64,000 bases of DNA from Omphalotus guepiniiformis (GCA_028554645.1 JAQOOI010000063.1:434001-498000), one strand, 5' to 3'. Numbered from the stretch's first letter, positions 43,353 through 58,205 are shown. The notes: generated by a model from the sequence alone, not told the origin. Numbers and translations are program-made.

Positions 43353-43370
43353 GTATATATATATATATAC
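43353..43370 (+). repeat. TA dinucleotide microsatellite
   Basis: Eight or so TA units in a row, 22 bp upstream of the tRNA-Arg gene. It may help open DNA upstream of the polymerase III unit, but this is only a guess. Confidence 0.85.
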
Positions 43371-43391
43371 AAGCCAGTCAAAGTTTACGAA

Positions 43392-43475
43392 GCCCCCGTT
43401 GTCTAATGGTTATGACGTCAGACTTCTACTGATATTGGGATCTGGAGGTTGCGGGTTCGAGTCCCGCCGGGGGTT
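43392..43475 (+). tRNA. tRNA-Arg (anticodon TCT) with an 11-nt intron
   Basis: Acceptor GCCCCCG pairs with CGGGGGT. The anticodon stem TCAGA pairs with TCTGG, and the T arm is GCGGG-TTCGAGT-CCCGC. The anticodon loop reads CTTCTA, followed by an 11-nt insertion (CTGATATTGGG) and the last loop base A, so the anticodon is TCT (reads AGA). Boxes A and B for polymerase III are intact. Confidence 0.88.
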
Positions 43476-43735
43476 CTGTATATGAATTCTAGCGCTTTTT
43501 TGAACAAGTTTTATTGTATAAAAATTGGTGATCATGAAACTCAACCCGCAACTCGATTTCCTTAAAATTCGAAGCCCGACATCGAGGACATACAGTACCA
43601 TTAGCCGAATGCTATTTCCGGAAATTCAAGTGCCTATTTTGGAATTAAGTGATGTAGATATTTGTTTCTGATGACGATAGCAAATAAAGCGGAATTGGTT
43701 GCTTTGCCCCCGAGAGAAACTAGCAACAGGATGTC

Positions 43736-46101
43736 ATGTCTTTCACTTTCAACTGGCCTCGTTTTTCGGACCAGTTTCATTACGATGCTATACAGATGCT
43801 CAATAATGCTCTTAATAAAGGCAATAAGCCACCCGTCATAGCAGACAAAATTGAGGTCGTCGAGCTTGAGATGGGCACCGAGGTCGGTTTTCTGGAATTA
43901 TTGAGTCCTTTTTTTTCGGTTTATGCTCACGGATTTAGTAGCCTCCAGAATTGGAGATTCGAGAGATCGGGGAGCTTACTGTAGATCAGTTCCGAGGCAT
44001 ATTTCGACTTTCGTATGCAGGTGATGCGTATTTGGTTTTGAAGACAAAGGTTCAGGTAAGTAAGTCATTCTTTGGACTCGAAGTAAAATTTCACAAGTAC
44101 TGCTAGGCGAATCCATTAAACCACAAACAACCTGATATTCACTTGATGACCGGCACGAAAGGAATGCTAGCAGCCAGACAACCCCTTGTAGTACCAATGT
44201 TACTTCGTCTTTCTCAGTTCAAGTTACGATCCATCATCGTTCTAGTCGTATCCAAACAAAAAGGCATCACGCTCGTATTCAAAACTGATCCCCTCCAAAA
44301 CGTCGACATCAACAGCACTTTCGATTCAATCGCCGTTATACAGAAATTCATTCAACGAGAAATCGAGGGTCAGTTGAGACAGATGTTCAGGGAGGATTTA
44401 CCTGGGATTATACATAGGCTCAGTCAACAATGGATAAAAGCCAAGGTCGAAGCACCTTACCTGTCCAAACGACCTTCCGCTCCTCCCAATTCCGCTTCTA
44501 GTATCTACTCTTCTAGTATTCCACCAGATCCCCTTCCAGCACCTCTATCATTCCACAATGTCGCTGGTGTTCCAACAGTGGATACACCCCCCTTCTTCCG
44601 AGGACCACCTTCTTCCAGTCCCGCCGGCCTACGACGTCCTCGTTCTGCCCACTCGGGTGCATCCGGAACGAGCACTCGTCGCACAGCAGCAGCAGTACCT
44701 CCTACCACACCCATAGCCTCACCTCCTCCTCCCGACACTTCCACAAGTACATTTCCTGACCTCGAAAACTACGATCCAACTTATGGTCTTCGTCCCGAAG
44801 GACTTCCCACCAAAAGCGTATTCAAAGGCTTCAAAAGTCTTTTCACGCCCAACAGAGGTCTCGTTGATTTAGCTGAAGAAGTTAGTGAAGCTGATGGGGA
44901 AGTTGGTCTTTATGATTATGACGACACGGATACTTACGATATGGTTGATTGGGATGATGGAGTTCCTAGTTTTGGCGCGAGTTCTAGCGAGATGAATCCG
45001 CCAGAGGGTTCGGTGGATCGGGGTGTTGAGTATGAGACTATACCTGCTGTTGGTGGTGGCACGATTATACGTCCACGAGTGCTTCATTCTCAGTCTATGA
45101 TCCAAACTTCATCCGATGTCACCCCCGCAGCTCGGTTATCGAGCAGCAGCCGCATGTCAGCCTCGTACGACAGTATCTTGTCTCCTACGCATCCCGGTAT
45201 AGTACGGAGCGCAACATTCAGCGGCTCAATGCGTCAGGGCTACAATCCGTATTTTGCAGAGTCGGTTACAGGTCTTACCACCGCTGGCCTTAGCTTCCGT
45301 ACCCCAAGTATCTACCTCGACACTCCTACTACCCCCCAGACCGCTCCAGTCTTCATTTCACAACCCAACGCCAACTCCATCCGCCGGCCGGTCACACCTG
45401 ATAGTTTAGAAACTCAACAATCTTATTCCAGCGGCGATCACACACAACCACTTCTAACCCCTCAAGAGGGCGAACCAGTGCCTATACCGCCAACACATCG
45501 CACCTCTAATTCACGTCGACCTTCGATATCATCCAACATAGACAGCTCAAACAATCTTTTATCAACTTCTCCATCTAATTACAGTATCACTGGACATGAT
45601 CTAGAAGACGGATCGCCTAGGATCGTCCTTCGTCCCTCTCCTTTCAACAACACCTTGCATCAACTTTCCACCCTCAGCCATTCCAACCACACTTTATCGC
45701 CCTACACCAGATCCTTGGAGCATTTCACCGTGCGCAGTGGTCCACCGAGGTACACCGGTAGTCCTTTAGGGTTTCCTACTTCGCCACCTAAAGCAAAGAG
45801 AAAACGTACCTATCACCTAGGAGGTCAAAAGTCGAAAGTCGTTCCTCCAGAAGAGACCCTAGCTGAGATCAATACCACTGGCTCTACCGACAACCCCCCG
45901 CATCCCGACTTCTCCTACTCCCCCTCTACACGATCAGAATTCGATATCGACGATATGGACCGATACTTCCGCGCCAATGATGTCAATGATCCCAAGCAGC
46001 TCCAGCCCCAACCAAACTTGTCTGGTGTGAATCCCCACAACTCGCCAAACATTCATCCAAATCATTTTCGGCTACGGTCTTCATATATTCATCCGGAATA
46101 G
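43736..46101 (+). CDS. MDM34: ERMES subunit Mdm34
   Basis: Mitochondrial outer-membrane component of the ER-mitochondria encounter structure, which tethers the two organelles and moves phospholipids between them. Exons 43736-43882, 43942-44055 and 44107-46101 join to 751 residues. The SMP lipid-binding domain fills the first 200 residues and opens with the hallmark [18 protein letters not shown]. It continues with [24 protein letters not shown], split at an intron, then [22 protein letters not shown] and [22 protein letters not shown], and closes with [21 protein letters not shown]. The C-terminal 500 residues are Ser/Pro/Thr-rich and disordered. They include a short basic motif ([14 protein letters not shown]) that recurs in fungal Mdm34 proteins. 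The ATG at 43736 directly begins the SMP domain, so the start is secure. Confidence 0.94.
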
Positions 46102-46489
46102 GAACCACGACCCCAGTACCAGGAATTTTAATGTGTGTTGGGGACATTTTCTTTTTTTCATTGCGACCACACGATTTTTCTGGGTAATTAAATTATTTTG
46201 TTTCTTGATACAATCGATCCTTACCCATCTCACTAGTGTCTGTATTACTATTCATTTCCCCCGTTTTCTTTTATTGTGTATGAAATAGTGGCAATGGATT
46301 GAAGGCATCCGATAGAGGGACCAATGTGGTTGAAGAGTTGAGCTCAAAATCCTACAACGTCAAAAAGCCAACCATTGTAAATGGTGGTCAGTAGTATAAT
46401 CAGGTCAATTGACCATTAATACCTACGTCCACTAAACAAAGAAACGGACATTAATATCACGAAGCACTCGAGCATAAAAATAGAAATGC
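46102..46489. other. Convergent intergenic region, Mdm34 and Virilizer-like 3' ends
   Basis: A/T-rich, with several T runs after the Mdm34 stop. No gene or repeat was seen. Confidence 0.5.
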
Positions 46490-49400
46490 CTACATACCAT
46501 GCATACTAGGGAGCCTACTCGTATTCTGCCTTGCAGCCGCGGCTTGACGCAATTCACGGAAATCATTGTTTGAATAAGTCTTCGTTAAACCAGTAGATGC
46601 TGGTGACCGCAACAAGGCCGTAGGAGGAGATAGCAATAAACCCAGAACATCAGGGACGTTGCCTCTCGTGGGAGTAGAGGGTGCTTCCATAGGAGTCGGG
46701 GGATGGAGAAGGTCTTTCAGACTCAGCAGGGAAACTACCAGTTTATCCGGTATTTCAGTATCCGGACCAGTCAAAGTCACATCTTCGTCCACGCTCAGTT
46801 CAGCCTGTAACGTTTTGAGTCGGTCCGATGTAGGTTGTGGGAGGCTCGCGAGCAACATCTCGTGTACTCGTGACAGTTCCTCAGCTTTGATTCCGAGCAA
46901 GATTCTCAATTCCTTGTCTGCTTGACTTGAAATCCATTCGAAGAGGGTGAAGATACTAGTGCTAGTCTCGATACTCAGTGATACATCAGACTGAGCGATG
47001 ACAGAAAGCGTCTGTCCGATCTGCAGTCGCAGCGAGCTTGATTCAATGGACGAGGGAGGAAGACCCTTCAATACATCAACAATCTTTGACCATGACTCCA
47101 AGCCAGCGTTCTCGTGAAGTGTTTTCAAAGAAGCAAGAGCAACGGCGAACTTGAGTTCGTCAGGAAAGTCATTGCACTGAGCAATTAAACGTAAAGCAAC
47201 CTCGTCCAGCACAGGCGACTTGACACGAGCCTCGAGCAAACCCATAAAGCACGCAGCAAAATTCTGACCCGCCTCAGGAATTCCAGACAAGGCATTAGTG
47301 CACCAAGCCGAAAGGGCCGAAGTCGGTTTTAGCACGTGAGCAAGAAATTGAAGATGCAGCCCGACTTTGTGTCGCATCACCAGCTGAGCGTCTTCATTGA
47401 GCGCAGGATCAATAAGCAAGGTCGTAGCTTGGTAGAGTTGCTTCAACTCATCGATGAGCAGCCATTCAGCAAGTCCAACCACTCCTTCGCTGTCTAGCTT
47501 GACCAGTCTCCACAAAAAGTGAACTTTGTTTTCGACGTCCAGCATTTGCAAGAAAGCCTCTGTTTCCGTCAAGACTTTCGGAAGGACCGATAGAACCCAG
47601 TGAGAGATTTCTTCTTGATCGTCGCAATCTGACCCCGGGAGAACGTGATCAATGAGTGCGAACGTCTGGATGAGATGGTATACAGGATCCCGACTACTGC
47701 TGTCAACAGCATGAGTCAGTAGAGTGCGGAGGATGATCTCTGTGGCGAGCCTCGCAGGCTCAACGAAGACACCACGCCCGGAAAAGCGGCGCACGAAATC
47801 AAGACAGGTCTGCCTAGCTGCTTGAGCAGATAGACATGCAAGACTGTTTTGCGAGTAAATAGAATCTGCAGTATCGGTACATGCAAATATATCCGCGATG
47901 CTTGATACAAGAGCTCGTAACGACCGCCCAGTAAGTGGAAACTGGTCCACCAAACGAGAGATAATTCGTAACAGGTCTTCTGCCAATTTGAACAATTGTT
48001 CAACCAGATCCTGTTTGGTCGATACCGGAGGATATGTCGTAATAACAAAATATTCATTGAGATCGCGGGCCACGCCAACAAAGATCTCCACCAGCCGCGG
48101 GACTAGCGCCATCGAGTGATCATCCCAAATAGTCTGCAGAATACGCCATTCCCCCTTTTCCGGATCATTGGTCAATTCACGGTTAACCATTGCCACAGAT
48201 ACTCTCAGAGTGCGAAGCCGACGAAGAGAAAGCGGATGATCGCTTATATACGCAATCTCGTCTAGGGCAGCTGGTAGTCCGTCATCCACGACCAAAGCAA
48301 TCTTCCTCATCGACAGCCTCTCCGATTCTGATATGAAAGACAGAGGCTGCCTGAGGGAAAGCACGGTCTGCACGAAGTCATCACGAAGAATAGCCTCGGG
48401 CTCCTTGGCAAGTTCAGATATGATCTGTTCCCCAAATATCCCTGACCTTCTAGGAGTTTCATTGTCAGAAGTGATCCATTCTAGACGTCGTGTTAACTGA
48501 CGTAACAGCAGCAGATAATTGACAATCTGCAGTGATGAAATTAACATGTTAACAGGCCTGAGCTGCACATATAAGTACTCACCTCGCGATATCCGTCAAC
48601 CCCTTGCCAAAGTCGTAATATTGCGAGAATGCGCTCTCGGCAAGGATCATTGCCCAAACTGTCCGCCCACGCCCAGACAGCAAGTACGCTCATGACGCCC
48701 ACAGAAGCTCGAACAAACATGATGAAGTCATCGTGTGATACTGCCACAGGGTCTCGGGTGAAGAGTTGAGGAAACAGCTGAGCATTCGGGAGCACCGGGT
48801 TCTCCGCTAGTTTGTTGGCGATATCATCATGCATTGTCATCGAAGCAAGCCAGATCCCAATTGACTGTTCCTCAGCGCCGATATCCCGCACCATAGCAGT
48901 AGCTTCATGGAAATCTGCGTGAGTGTTGGACAGTGCATCTTCGAAAACTTCCCAGGCTCGCAAACGTGAAGCAAGCCGCTGCGCAGCTATTTTTGTCTCT
49001 TTGTCTTGCGTTAGGCCCTCTTGAATATTACGCAGTGTATCCAAAAATGAGTCACAATTGAAGTGCCGAGCAATATCAGCATTTGCCGTAGCATCAAGTA
49101 AGTGTAAGATCGTATCTTCGTCGAGCGTTGACTCGTCAAAAACAAGTGTGATGTCCACTTGTTGCTGCAAAAATACTGTTCAATCAAACTGTGTCTCGAG
49201 GTCACAAATACTCACACAAAGAGTTATAGCCAGGGACGGGATTTGCGACGCCGAAATCTTGAGTAACTTGGCAAAACAAAAAGCCTGGTCATTCATCTGA
49301 AACGAATGAGTTCAGAGCATAACGAGTTCTCGAGGAATTAAAAGCGTACCTTGGGCCCGATTGCACCAGCTACGGCCTCGGCGAATCTGGAGATAGTATC

Positions 49401-50210
49401 TTCCGACACGTCGTCAGAAATAGGCCTCGACATAGATTCTACAGCTTTCTCGAGTGTGAAATCTTCAGATGAAAGTAGCTGATCTAAATCAGTATAAAGG
49501 TAAGGAAAGTCATTGTCATCCCAATCATCATTGTCGGGCTTGAGACAGAACATCAAACGGACGATGAGGGATAGAGGAACCGAATCGTCTATGAGAGCGA
49601 GAAGATTCCGGGCAAGAAGAGTGGGATCAGGCGCATTAGCTAGGTCAATAGGCTCGGAGAGGACGTGAGGTTCGACAGAGGGTATAGCTTTTGGGGTATA
49701 TGCACTTGGCGGTGGTTGCATCTCTGACACGAGTTCTCCATAGATAGCCAGGGATATGGTGTCAAACTGACCCTTGACTATCATAAGACGTGTGGCATAC
49801 TGCATTCATGGTTAACAACGCGTATATTACACAAAATAACAGCATACTCAGTGCCCAGGTCGACCGTAAAATCGGCCTGTCCGCCCGCATAGGCTATAGT
49901 GCTAGGAACCAGCGCGTTAGGCGCTCGCTGTTTGTCCTTTGAGTCCAAAGGATTTATCGGGTTCGCATTGAAGAATACATCAAGAAAAAAGGACTCTGGT
50001 TCAGTCTGGCTAGAATTGGCATAAACTCAAAAACTCATTCCTTGAAAATGTAAAATAGACTTACGCAACCACGTCAGGACATTGAGAAAAAGGTTGAGCA
50101 CCAGTTGGGAATACACGAATCAAAGAAACGCGAATAGGAGCAGTAAAACGAACAGCAGCAAGACTGGAAGGACCTTGCGGAGAGAGAGTACACCAATGGA
50201 GCAGTTTCAT
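46490..50210 (-). CDS. Virilizer/VIRMA-like m6A methyltransferase complex scaffold
   Basis: The first exons encode a Virilizer N-terminal domain: MKLLHWCTLSPQG, then VRFTAPIRVSLIRVFPTGAQ, then ESFFLDVFFNANPIN, and RLMIVKGQFDTISLAIYGEL. This matches the order seen in animal VIRMA (a start, an IxEVRVIPxG strand, a FFxN strand and a LAIYG strand). The remaining 1,000 or so residues are helical, ARM-like and without enzyme motifs, as in VIRMA, which scaffolds the METTL3/METTL14-WTAP complex. The body is one long exon (about 48538-46490) preceded by four or five shorter ones. The ATG at 50210 is preferred because it begins the domain; an in-frame ATG at 50291 would add 27 residues and leave only 23 bp to the Orm gene. 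The N-terminal match is strong by eye; orthology of the rest is inferred. Confidence 0.72.
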
Positions 50211-50314
50211 GAGGGGAAGTTGAAATGGGCTAGGGTAGTCCGGCCCGGGCCGCAGTGGATTTAATCCTCTTTCGTTTTCAATTCTCACCATTTCTCAGGT
50301 CTTTCCATAAAAAC
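50211..50314. promoter_or_regulatory. Divergent promoter between Virilizer-like and Orm genes
   Basis: About 104 bp lie between the two preferred start codons, with a G/C-rich block (GGCCCGGGCCGC near 50240) in the middle. Both genes must be driven from this short stretch. Confidence 0.55.
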
Positions 50315-51218
50315 ATGGCGAGTCGTCCCACATCAATCAAGGTTCCTGCCCTCGATATTACTCCGGATCCGTCTATGAGAGTCAGAGGCCGTTCTGGCAG
50401 CATAGTCAAGGTTGAACAGGTCGGTGACCGCTCTGTAGAAGACGTCCTCGACCAGAACACGTATGTCAACAACAATGCTAACTGGGTTAATGCTAAGGGT
50501 GCATGTATCTCTCATTTATGTCTGATCTTCGAAGCTGATGATTTGCTAAGGGTGCATGGTTAATTCATGTAGTCTTAATATGCATTGGCAAAATCATCAT
50601 CGACACTATGCCAGGGATGTCGCCACAGATTAGTTGGACACTCGTCAACCTTGTCTATCTCGCTGTACGTTAAGGAATCTTCGTGGGTAACAGGCAGCTG
50701 ACTTGTCTTCTAGTTGTCCTATTTGATGTTCCACTGGGTTACTGGTATTCCCTTTCAGAGTGACCTGCATGGTGGGGCCTACGACGACCTCACTCTTTGG
50801 GAGCAGATAGACGATGGAGCTCAGTATACTCCAGCAAAGAAGTGGTTGTTCTCGGTGCCTTGTGTTCTGTGAGCCGTACCTTTCTGCGTGGCGCACAAAA
50901 AAACGCTAACATGCTCTCCCAGTTTCCTCGCCTCAACACATTACACGAATTACAATCCATGGTTGTTTGCCGTCAATCTCAGTGCATTGCTCTTTGTTTT
51001 GCTCCCGAAACTCCCTCAGGTGAGTGCATTCTCCATATCTCATTCAAGTTGTGTGACCCATCTCTCCGTAGCTGCACCGTCAACGCGTCCGCTTCATGAC
51101 TCATGACCCATCAGGCGTAGCTACGCCAGTGACCCCGAGCTTCCCTCATTCAGGTGCTAACACACCCGTGTCCGACAACGTCCCGCCCATCATCATTACC
51201 GAAGCCCATTTCCGGTAA
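50315..51218 (+). CDS. ORM1: Orm1/ORMDL-family regulator of sphingolipid synthesis
   Basis: ER membrane protein that binds and inhibits serine palmitoyltransferase. The cytosolic N terminus carries Ser-rich RGRSGSIVKVEQ, which could be a phospho-regulated segment as in yeast Orm proteins. The family core follows: YVNNNANWVNAKGAWLIH, the membrane pair (VVLICIGKIIID, WTLVNLVYLALSYLMFHWV), GIPFQSDLHGGAYDDLTLWEQIDDG, YTPAKKWLFSVPCVLFL and STHYTNYNPWLFAVNLSALLFVLLPKLPQ. Four introns interrupt it. The C terminus (LHRQRVRF then a Ser/Pro tail ending EAHFR) is longer than in animal ORMDL, as is common in fungi. The ATG at 50315 is the only reasonable start. Confidence 0.93.
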
Positions 51219-51488
51219 CTCTGGGCTCCGATACTTACACTGGGCCAATTCATTCGTCATATGTTTCTCGTGTTGCTCTGCATAGCATATCTTTCACTTT
51301 ACTCTCATTGGAATACTCCAACTAATCAAATCATCGTAACTCATCTGAAAGTTTGTGTAACTATTGACACGTAGACCGTCTCTATGCGATCATCTATTCT
51401 AAGGGGATCCTTGCTACCTCCAATGATCGATCTTAATTTTGGCGGTATATACATATTTATATATGATATACCTACTACTTACTTTCTT
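51219..51488. other. Convergent gap between Orm and Mtd1
   Basis: Holds the two 3' ends. A/T-rich, with a TATATA run near 51450. No gene was seen. Confidence 0.5.
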
Positions 51489-52982
51489 TTACTGGGACTG
51501 TCTAGGCAGACTTTTGTACTGCTGTAATCGCAAACTTCATAGCAGGTCAATAAAATAAACAAGGGTAGACCGTAAAACACGTACAGGTTCCTGAGTAGCA
51601 TCAATATCGTCACCTTACCGACTGCGGGTATGTAGATAGATGCCTAGGATACATGAAGCATGCGGCGGTAAGCTCCTGCCCAGACAAAGCTGATGACACG
51701 TTACCTTTTCCCTGACTGTATTCTCGAAGTTCTTCTCTGCTGCAACATTTACGCATACACAGCCATCTTTGAGCCAGGTCGTTTTAATTTTATAACTAGC
51801 ATTCGGCACTGCGGAAACGACGACATCGGCAAGTCCAAGACATTCTTCAAGAGTTTTTTGTGTAGGGTGCACTACATGCCGAGGATGATACTTTCTTGAA
51901 GACGAGTTGTCCGTGGAGGGCCGCTTTGTGTACTCCAGCAAGGGATTCATCACTTGTGATATAGCAACACGAGACTGACAGACTGGCCTGAACTGAATCT
52001 ATATCTACGGAAAACACCCGGGCACCGTCATTCGCCAGAAGCGCAGCCAATGGACGCCCAACCACCTCCGAGCTGCATCCAAGATTTAGTCAGGCACTTT
52101 TAGCATCGACGGCGTTCCTCACCGATTAATGACACAGATGGTCTTACCGTACGCTCTATCGCCATACGGTAGGATTTTATTGTACACACCGACATGTTCT
52201 AAACATTTGACTATCGCAAGAGGTGTACAAGGAATGATGGATTTGACCATCCCCGACGGAGGCTCGTCATTTTCCGCGACGGTCAGACCCTCTGCGGTAG
52301 GGGCAGTGAGAGATTGCGGAGAGATAAAACGGATACTGAGAAATCCAGGGTAGTTCTGTCAGCGGGATTTCAAGTTGAGTAATTAACGTACTTGTGGTAA
52401 AGATTGTAATGGAATTTGACGTGCAGGCCTTCTACATCTTTATATGGCGAGACGATCTAAGCACCATAGCCTCATCTCAAAACCTATGCATGATGACTAT
52501 AAACTGCGGTGGAAACAGACCTGCTGTAAGTATTGGTCCTGAAATCCACTCATCAGAGCATGGTCAAGCCTCTCTCCGGGATCCTGCGCACCTGCCGTGG
52601 CCCGAAAATAGGGAAGTAAACCTGCAAATCAATTCAAAATTAGGACGAGGTCAAGTATTCTTGTAGCACGAACCATAATTCCATCGATACTCTCATCCTC
52701 GTTTGCTTCCATAATGGCTTCTTCTACACCCTCGCCCTCACCAAGCTCCTTGGACTCCGCTGCTCCTGTCGTCTTGAGAACAAACTCGAACCCAAGCGCC
52801 TCACATTGTTTCTTGGTAAACTCCGCATATGTACGACTCGGATCGGAGGATGTAGACAAGATTCCGACAATTTTTGGCGAGTTCGGTCTAAGTGCAAGTG
52901 TAGCTTTGACTTCATCGCGAAAAGTATTTGCGATCGTGTCTGCTTTGAGAAGTAGACCCTTGCCCGTGTACTCGGTGGACAT
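51489..52982 (-). CDS. MTD1: NAD-dependent methylenetetrahydrofolate dehydrogenase
   Basis: Cytosolic one-carbon enzyme that oxidises 5,10-methylene-THF to 5,10-methenyl-THF with NAD+, supplying purine synthesis. The ATG at 52982 opens MSTEYTGKGLLLKADTIA, then VGILSTSSDPSRTYAEFTKKQCEALGF. Middle exons give GLHVKFHYNLYHN and the folate-site loop SIIPCTPLAIVKCLEHVGVYN. The Rossmann part has ICVINRSEVVGRPLAALLANDGA, DVVVSAVPNA and CVNVAAEKNFE. The last exon is reached by an intron with donor GTACGT and finishes RNLLRLQQYKS before the TAA at 51489; reading straight through instead gives an unrelated tail, so the splice is preferred. There are five or more introns. The fungal monofunctional form fits in length and in lacking cyclohydrolase features. 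Confidence 0.92.
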
Positions 52983-53869
52983 AGCGTATGAGGACAAGAA
53001 GCGCAAGGAGTCAGAAAGATCTATATATCTATAGTGAAATGAAAGTCCGGGCGCTGGGTTACCAGAAGCTTCAAGTTTGTGAATCCTAAAATTTTCTTTC
53101 CCCCTGTCGGGATGTAATCACGAGAGCACGCGAATATCACGTGCTTATCTGTCTTACGGTGTCCGCGGCAGTACCCCTATTCAACTGCTCAGTCTTCCCA
53201 AGTAGCCTAATGGTGTAGGGATTTATATCTTAGGAAGCTTTCCGGTTCATGTTAACACAGCTCCGCATCCCCAGGACTAGCTCAATCAAAGACTTCGACT
53301 CGGAGCACACGATCGTCGGAACATCGTGCACGACCTAGCAGGAGAACGTTCGCAGAATCACTCGACATGAGCTACCATTTCTGTGATGCTCAACATTTGT
53401 ACTGGGAGTCGTCGATAACTGGTTCACAGTAAGGATAGTACTCAGCATCCTATTTGAAGCTCCTAAAACCTCCGGGTACTCTCTGCGACGTATTTAAGAG
53501 ATCAGCATGCACCAGAAGAAGCCGTTAGATCCCAAACCTTGTCTAAGCTACTTATATCACAGTTCCATCCGTATAAAGCTGTCCCACAAATAGACACCTA
53601 CCAAACTAGTATTCGTCGAAGCTCCCAGCATGTATGTTCCGGTTCCCAAGGAAAGCATGAAATACAGCAACGGCAGGTTGAAGAAGCCGAGGAACCAGAT
53701 CTTGCAACATTTTGGACCTATACGCCACAACCTTATCGATAGAACGACAACTAATAGAATTAGAGGTAACACAAGAAAAAAAAGTGAATGGTGCAGACTG
53801 AAGACAAATACAGGTACATTAGATAGATCTGCCCGAAAACGACAGTCATTCGCAAGACTCGGAATCAAT
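52983..53869. other. Gene-free stretch upstream of Mtd1 with a membrane-protein-like remnant
   Basis: The Mtd1 promoter lies next to 52983. The region 53200-53290 resembles a tRNA promoter box but does not fold. The region 53557-53830 holds a hydrophobic minus-strand frame listed separately as a possible fragment. Confidence 0.45.
53557..53835 (-). pseudogene. Possible remnant of a multi-pass membrane protein
   Basis: The minus strand keeps one frame open for about 90 codons beyond the end of the inhibitor-2 gene. It encodes two clear hydrophobic segments (HSLFFLVLPLILLVVVLSI and IWFLGFFNLPLLYFMLSLG) separated by a basic turn (RLWRIGPKCCK), then TYMLGASTNTS. The pattern resembles the N-terminal helices of large fungal transporters such as ABCC-type proteins. 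No start codon, domain or downstream exon was found, so a decayed fragment is the best guess. Confidence 0.25.
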
Positions 53870-54839
53870 CTAGTGGGAGACACCATTAATGCTGACTTTC
53901 CCGGTAGCCTCTTCAAGGGACCCGTTCTCCACGGAATCGTCATGCTGTCCTTCCATGTCGTCTTCCTCGTCATCCAATAGCTTAGCAGCTCTCTGAGATA
54001 TTGAGTGAGAATCAGAATACTGGGTGTATAAGAGCTTCATCAAACACACCTTCATAGCTTCCGCCTCGTTTGAGTAATGTCGGCCACGAGCCCGGACGAA
54101 AGCTGCATGTTTAGCAGCAGCTAGAAGCGAAGGATTAAATTCAAAAGATAACCGAATCGAGTGAAACATAATAACACCCACTTTCTTCATCCATTTCCTC
54201 TTCAAATTCGACTTCCTCATCAGGTACCCTACCCTCTGCTCGAATACCCTTCCTAGCTTCATCCGGCAGATTGAAGCTCGTGCTCCGGCTGGACTGTCCG
54301 CTGCTTGAACGGCCTGAAAGAGAGGCAGGTGGCTTTCCGGTACTTGAAATAGAGGTCCGGCGTGAGGAAGGGCCAGAAGTATCAGCACCTGTTGGCGAGC
54401 TTGAAAGTGTAGGTGACCCGGCGGATGTGATGTACCGGCCATTAAGGTCCAGTACAGGAATGTCTAGCCATAAATGTAAGATAAATTGAATGAAAGGGAA
54501 TTCAATGAATTCCAAACACTTACCTCCCTCGATTTCATCTGTCTCTGCGTTATATCTGACATACGGAGTTTTGGGCTCTGTGATTTTCATCAAGCTGTCT
54601 TTCTGAATCTCAGTCAGAGCAATGTTCTCTTCATCCCATTGTAGGCTACTGTTATATGCGATAACCAGCCATCGCTATCAGCAAGATCAGTTCGCCACAC
54701 TAAAGTCAAATGAGACACACTGCTGTCCTGAGCTAGGAAGTGGCGGAGCATTCTTCAGAATACCCTTTGGTTTGGGATTCGATGCAGATCTAGGCAGAGG
54801 AGGCAGATGAGGACGATCTTGAATGATTTCTTCCGACAT
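53870..54839 (-). CDS. GLC8: Protein phosphatase inhibitor 2 (IPP-2/Glc8 family)
   Basis: Regulator of type 1 protein phosphatase. The three PP1-contact motifs are present in order: KGILKN near residue 26, [14 protein letters not shown] in the second exon, and [15 protein letters not shown] with a following acidic [12 protein letters not shown]. The protein starts at the ATG at 54839 ([18 protein letters not shown]). Between motifs there is a Ser-rich stretch ([20 protein letters not shown]) and an acidic run ([12 protein letters not shown]). The first, second and later coding blocks are separated by short introns; five exons are likely. The C-terminal tail ends [12 protein letters not shown]. 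Fungal members are often intrinsically disordered, as here. Confidence 0.88.
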
Positions 54840-55194
54840 TGAGTGAGTGATAAGAGGAACGTTAAGACTCAAGTCGTGAACGCGTGAACGGTGACAACAA
54901 GTGGAGTGGAAAGTGTTCTTGGTAGGCCGCTATGTACAGTTGCGAGAAAGCACGAGTGTCCAATATCTGTCGCGACCTACCTAAATAGTAATTGGCTGTA
55001 TTTTGCTATGATGTGTGTCATTTTGCGGTATTTCCGGTTTTCTCCCTGGCTTCAAGAATCATCGTTCATTTCCTTAGCCGTGTAACGCTAGCTACAGTAA
55101 GTAGCTTGCCGTTGACTCTAACGTTATCAGATACAAGTTTACAGTCCCAATAAGTATTATCTACTATTCATTACAAGTACTTTCCATCCGCGAA
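54840..55194. other. Gap between inhibitor-2 promoter and the Sec18 3' end
   Basis: Carries the promoter of the inhibitor-2 gene and the 3' end of Sec18, both minus strand. No other feature was seen. Confidence 0.5.

Positions 55195-58205
<3,011 letters not shown>

Larger units (their letters stand above)
43144..43735. other. Intergenic region with tRNA-Arg and a TA microsatellite
   Basis: Holds the Uds1 gene 3' end, a (TA)n run at 43353-43370, the tRNA at 43392-43475 and the Mdm34 promoter. No other gene was seen. Confidence 0.6.

Noticed and set aside
51489..51600. Unspliced end for Mtd1 reading on past RNLYV
   Set aside because: The read-through tail does not resemble the family, while the GTACGT intron restores the expected RNLLRL end.
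53196..53270. tRNA-like element with a good A box (TAGCCTAATGG) and GGTTC at about tRNA spacing
   Set aside because: The acceptor and T stems do not pair and the B box is degenerate after GGTTC. At most a decayed tRNA-derived sequence.
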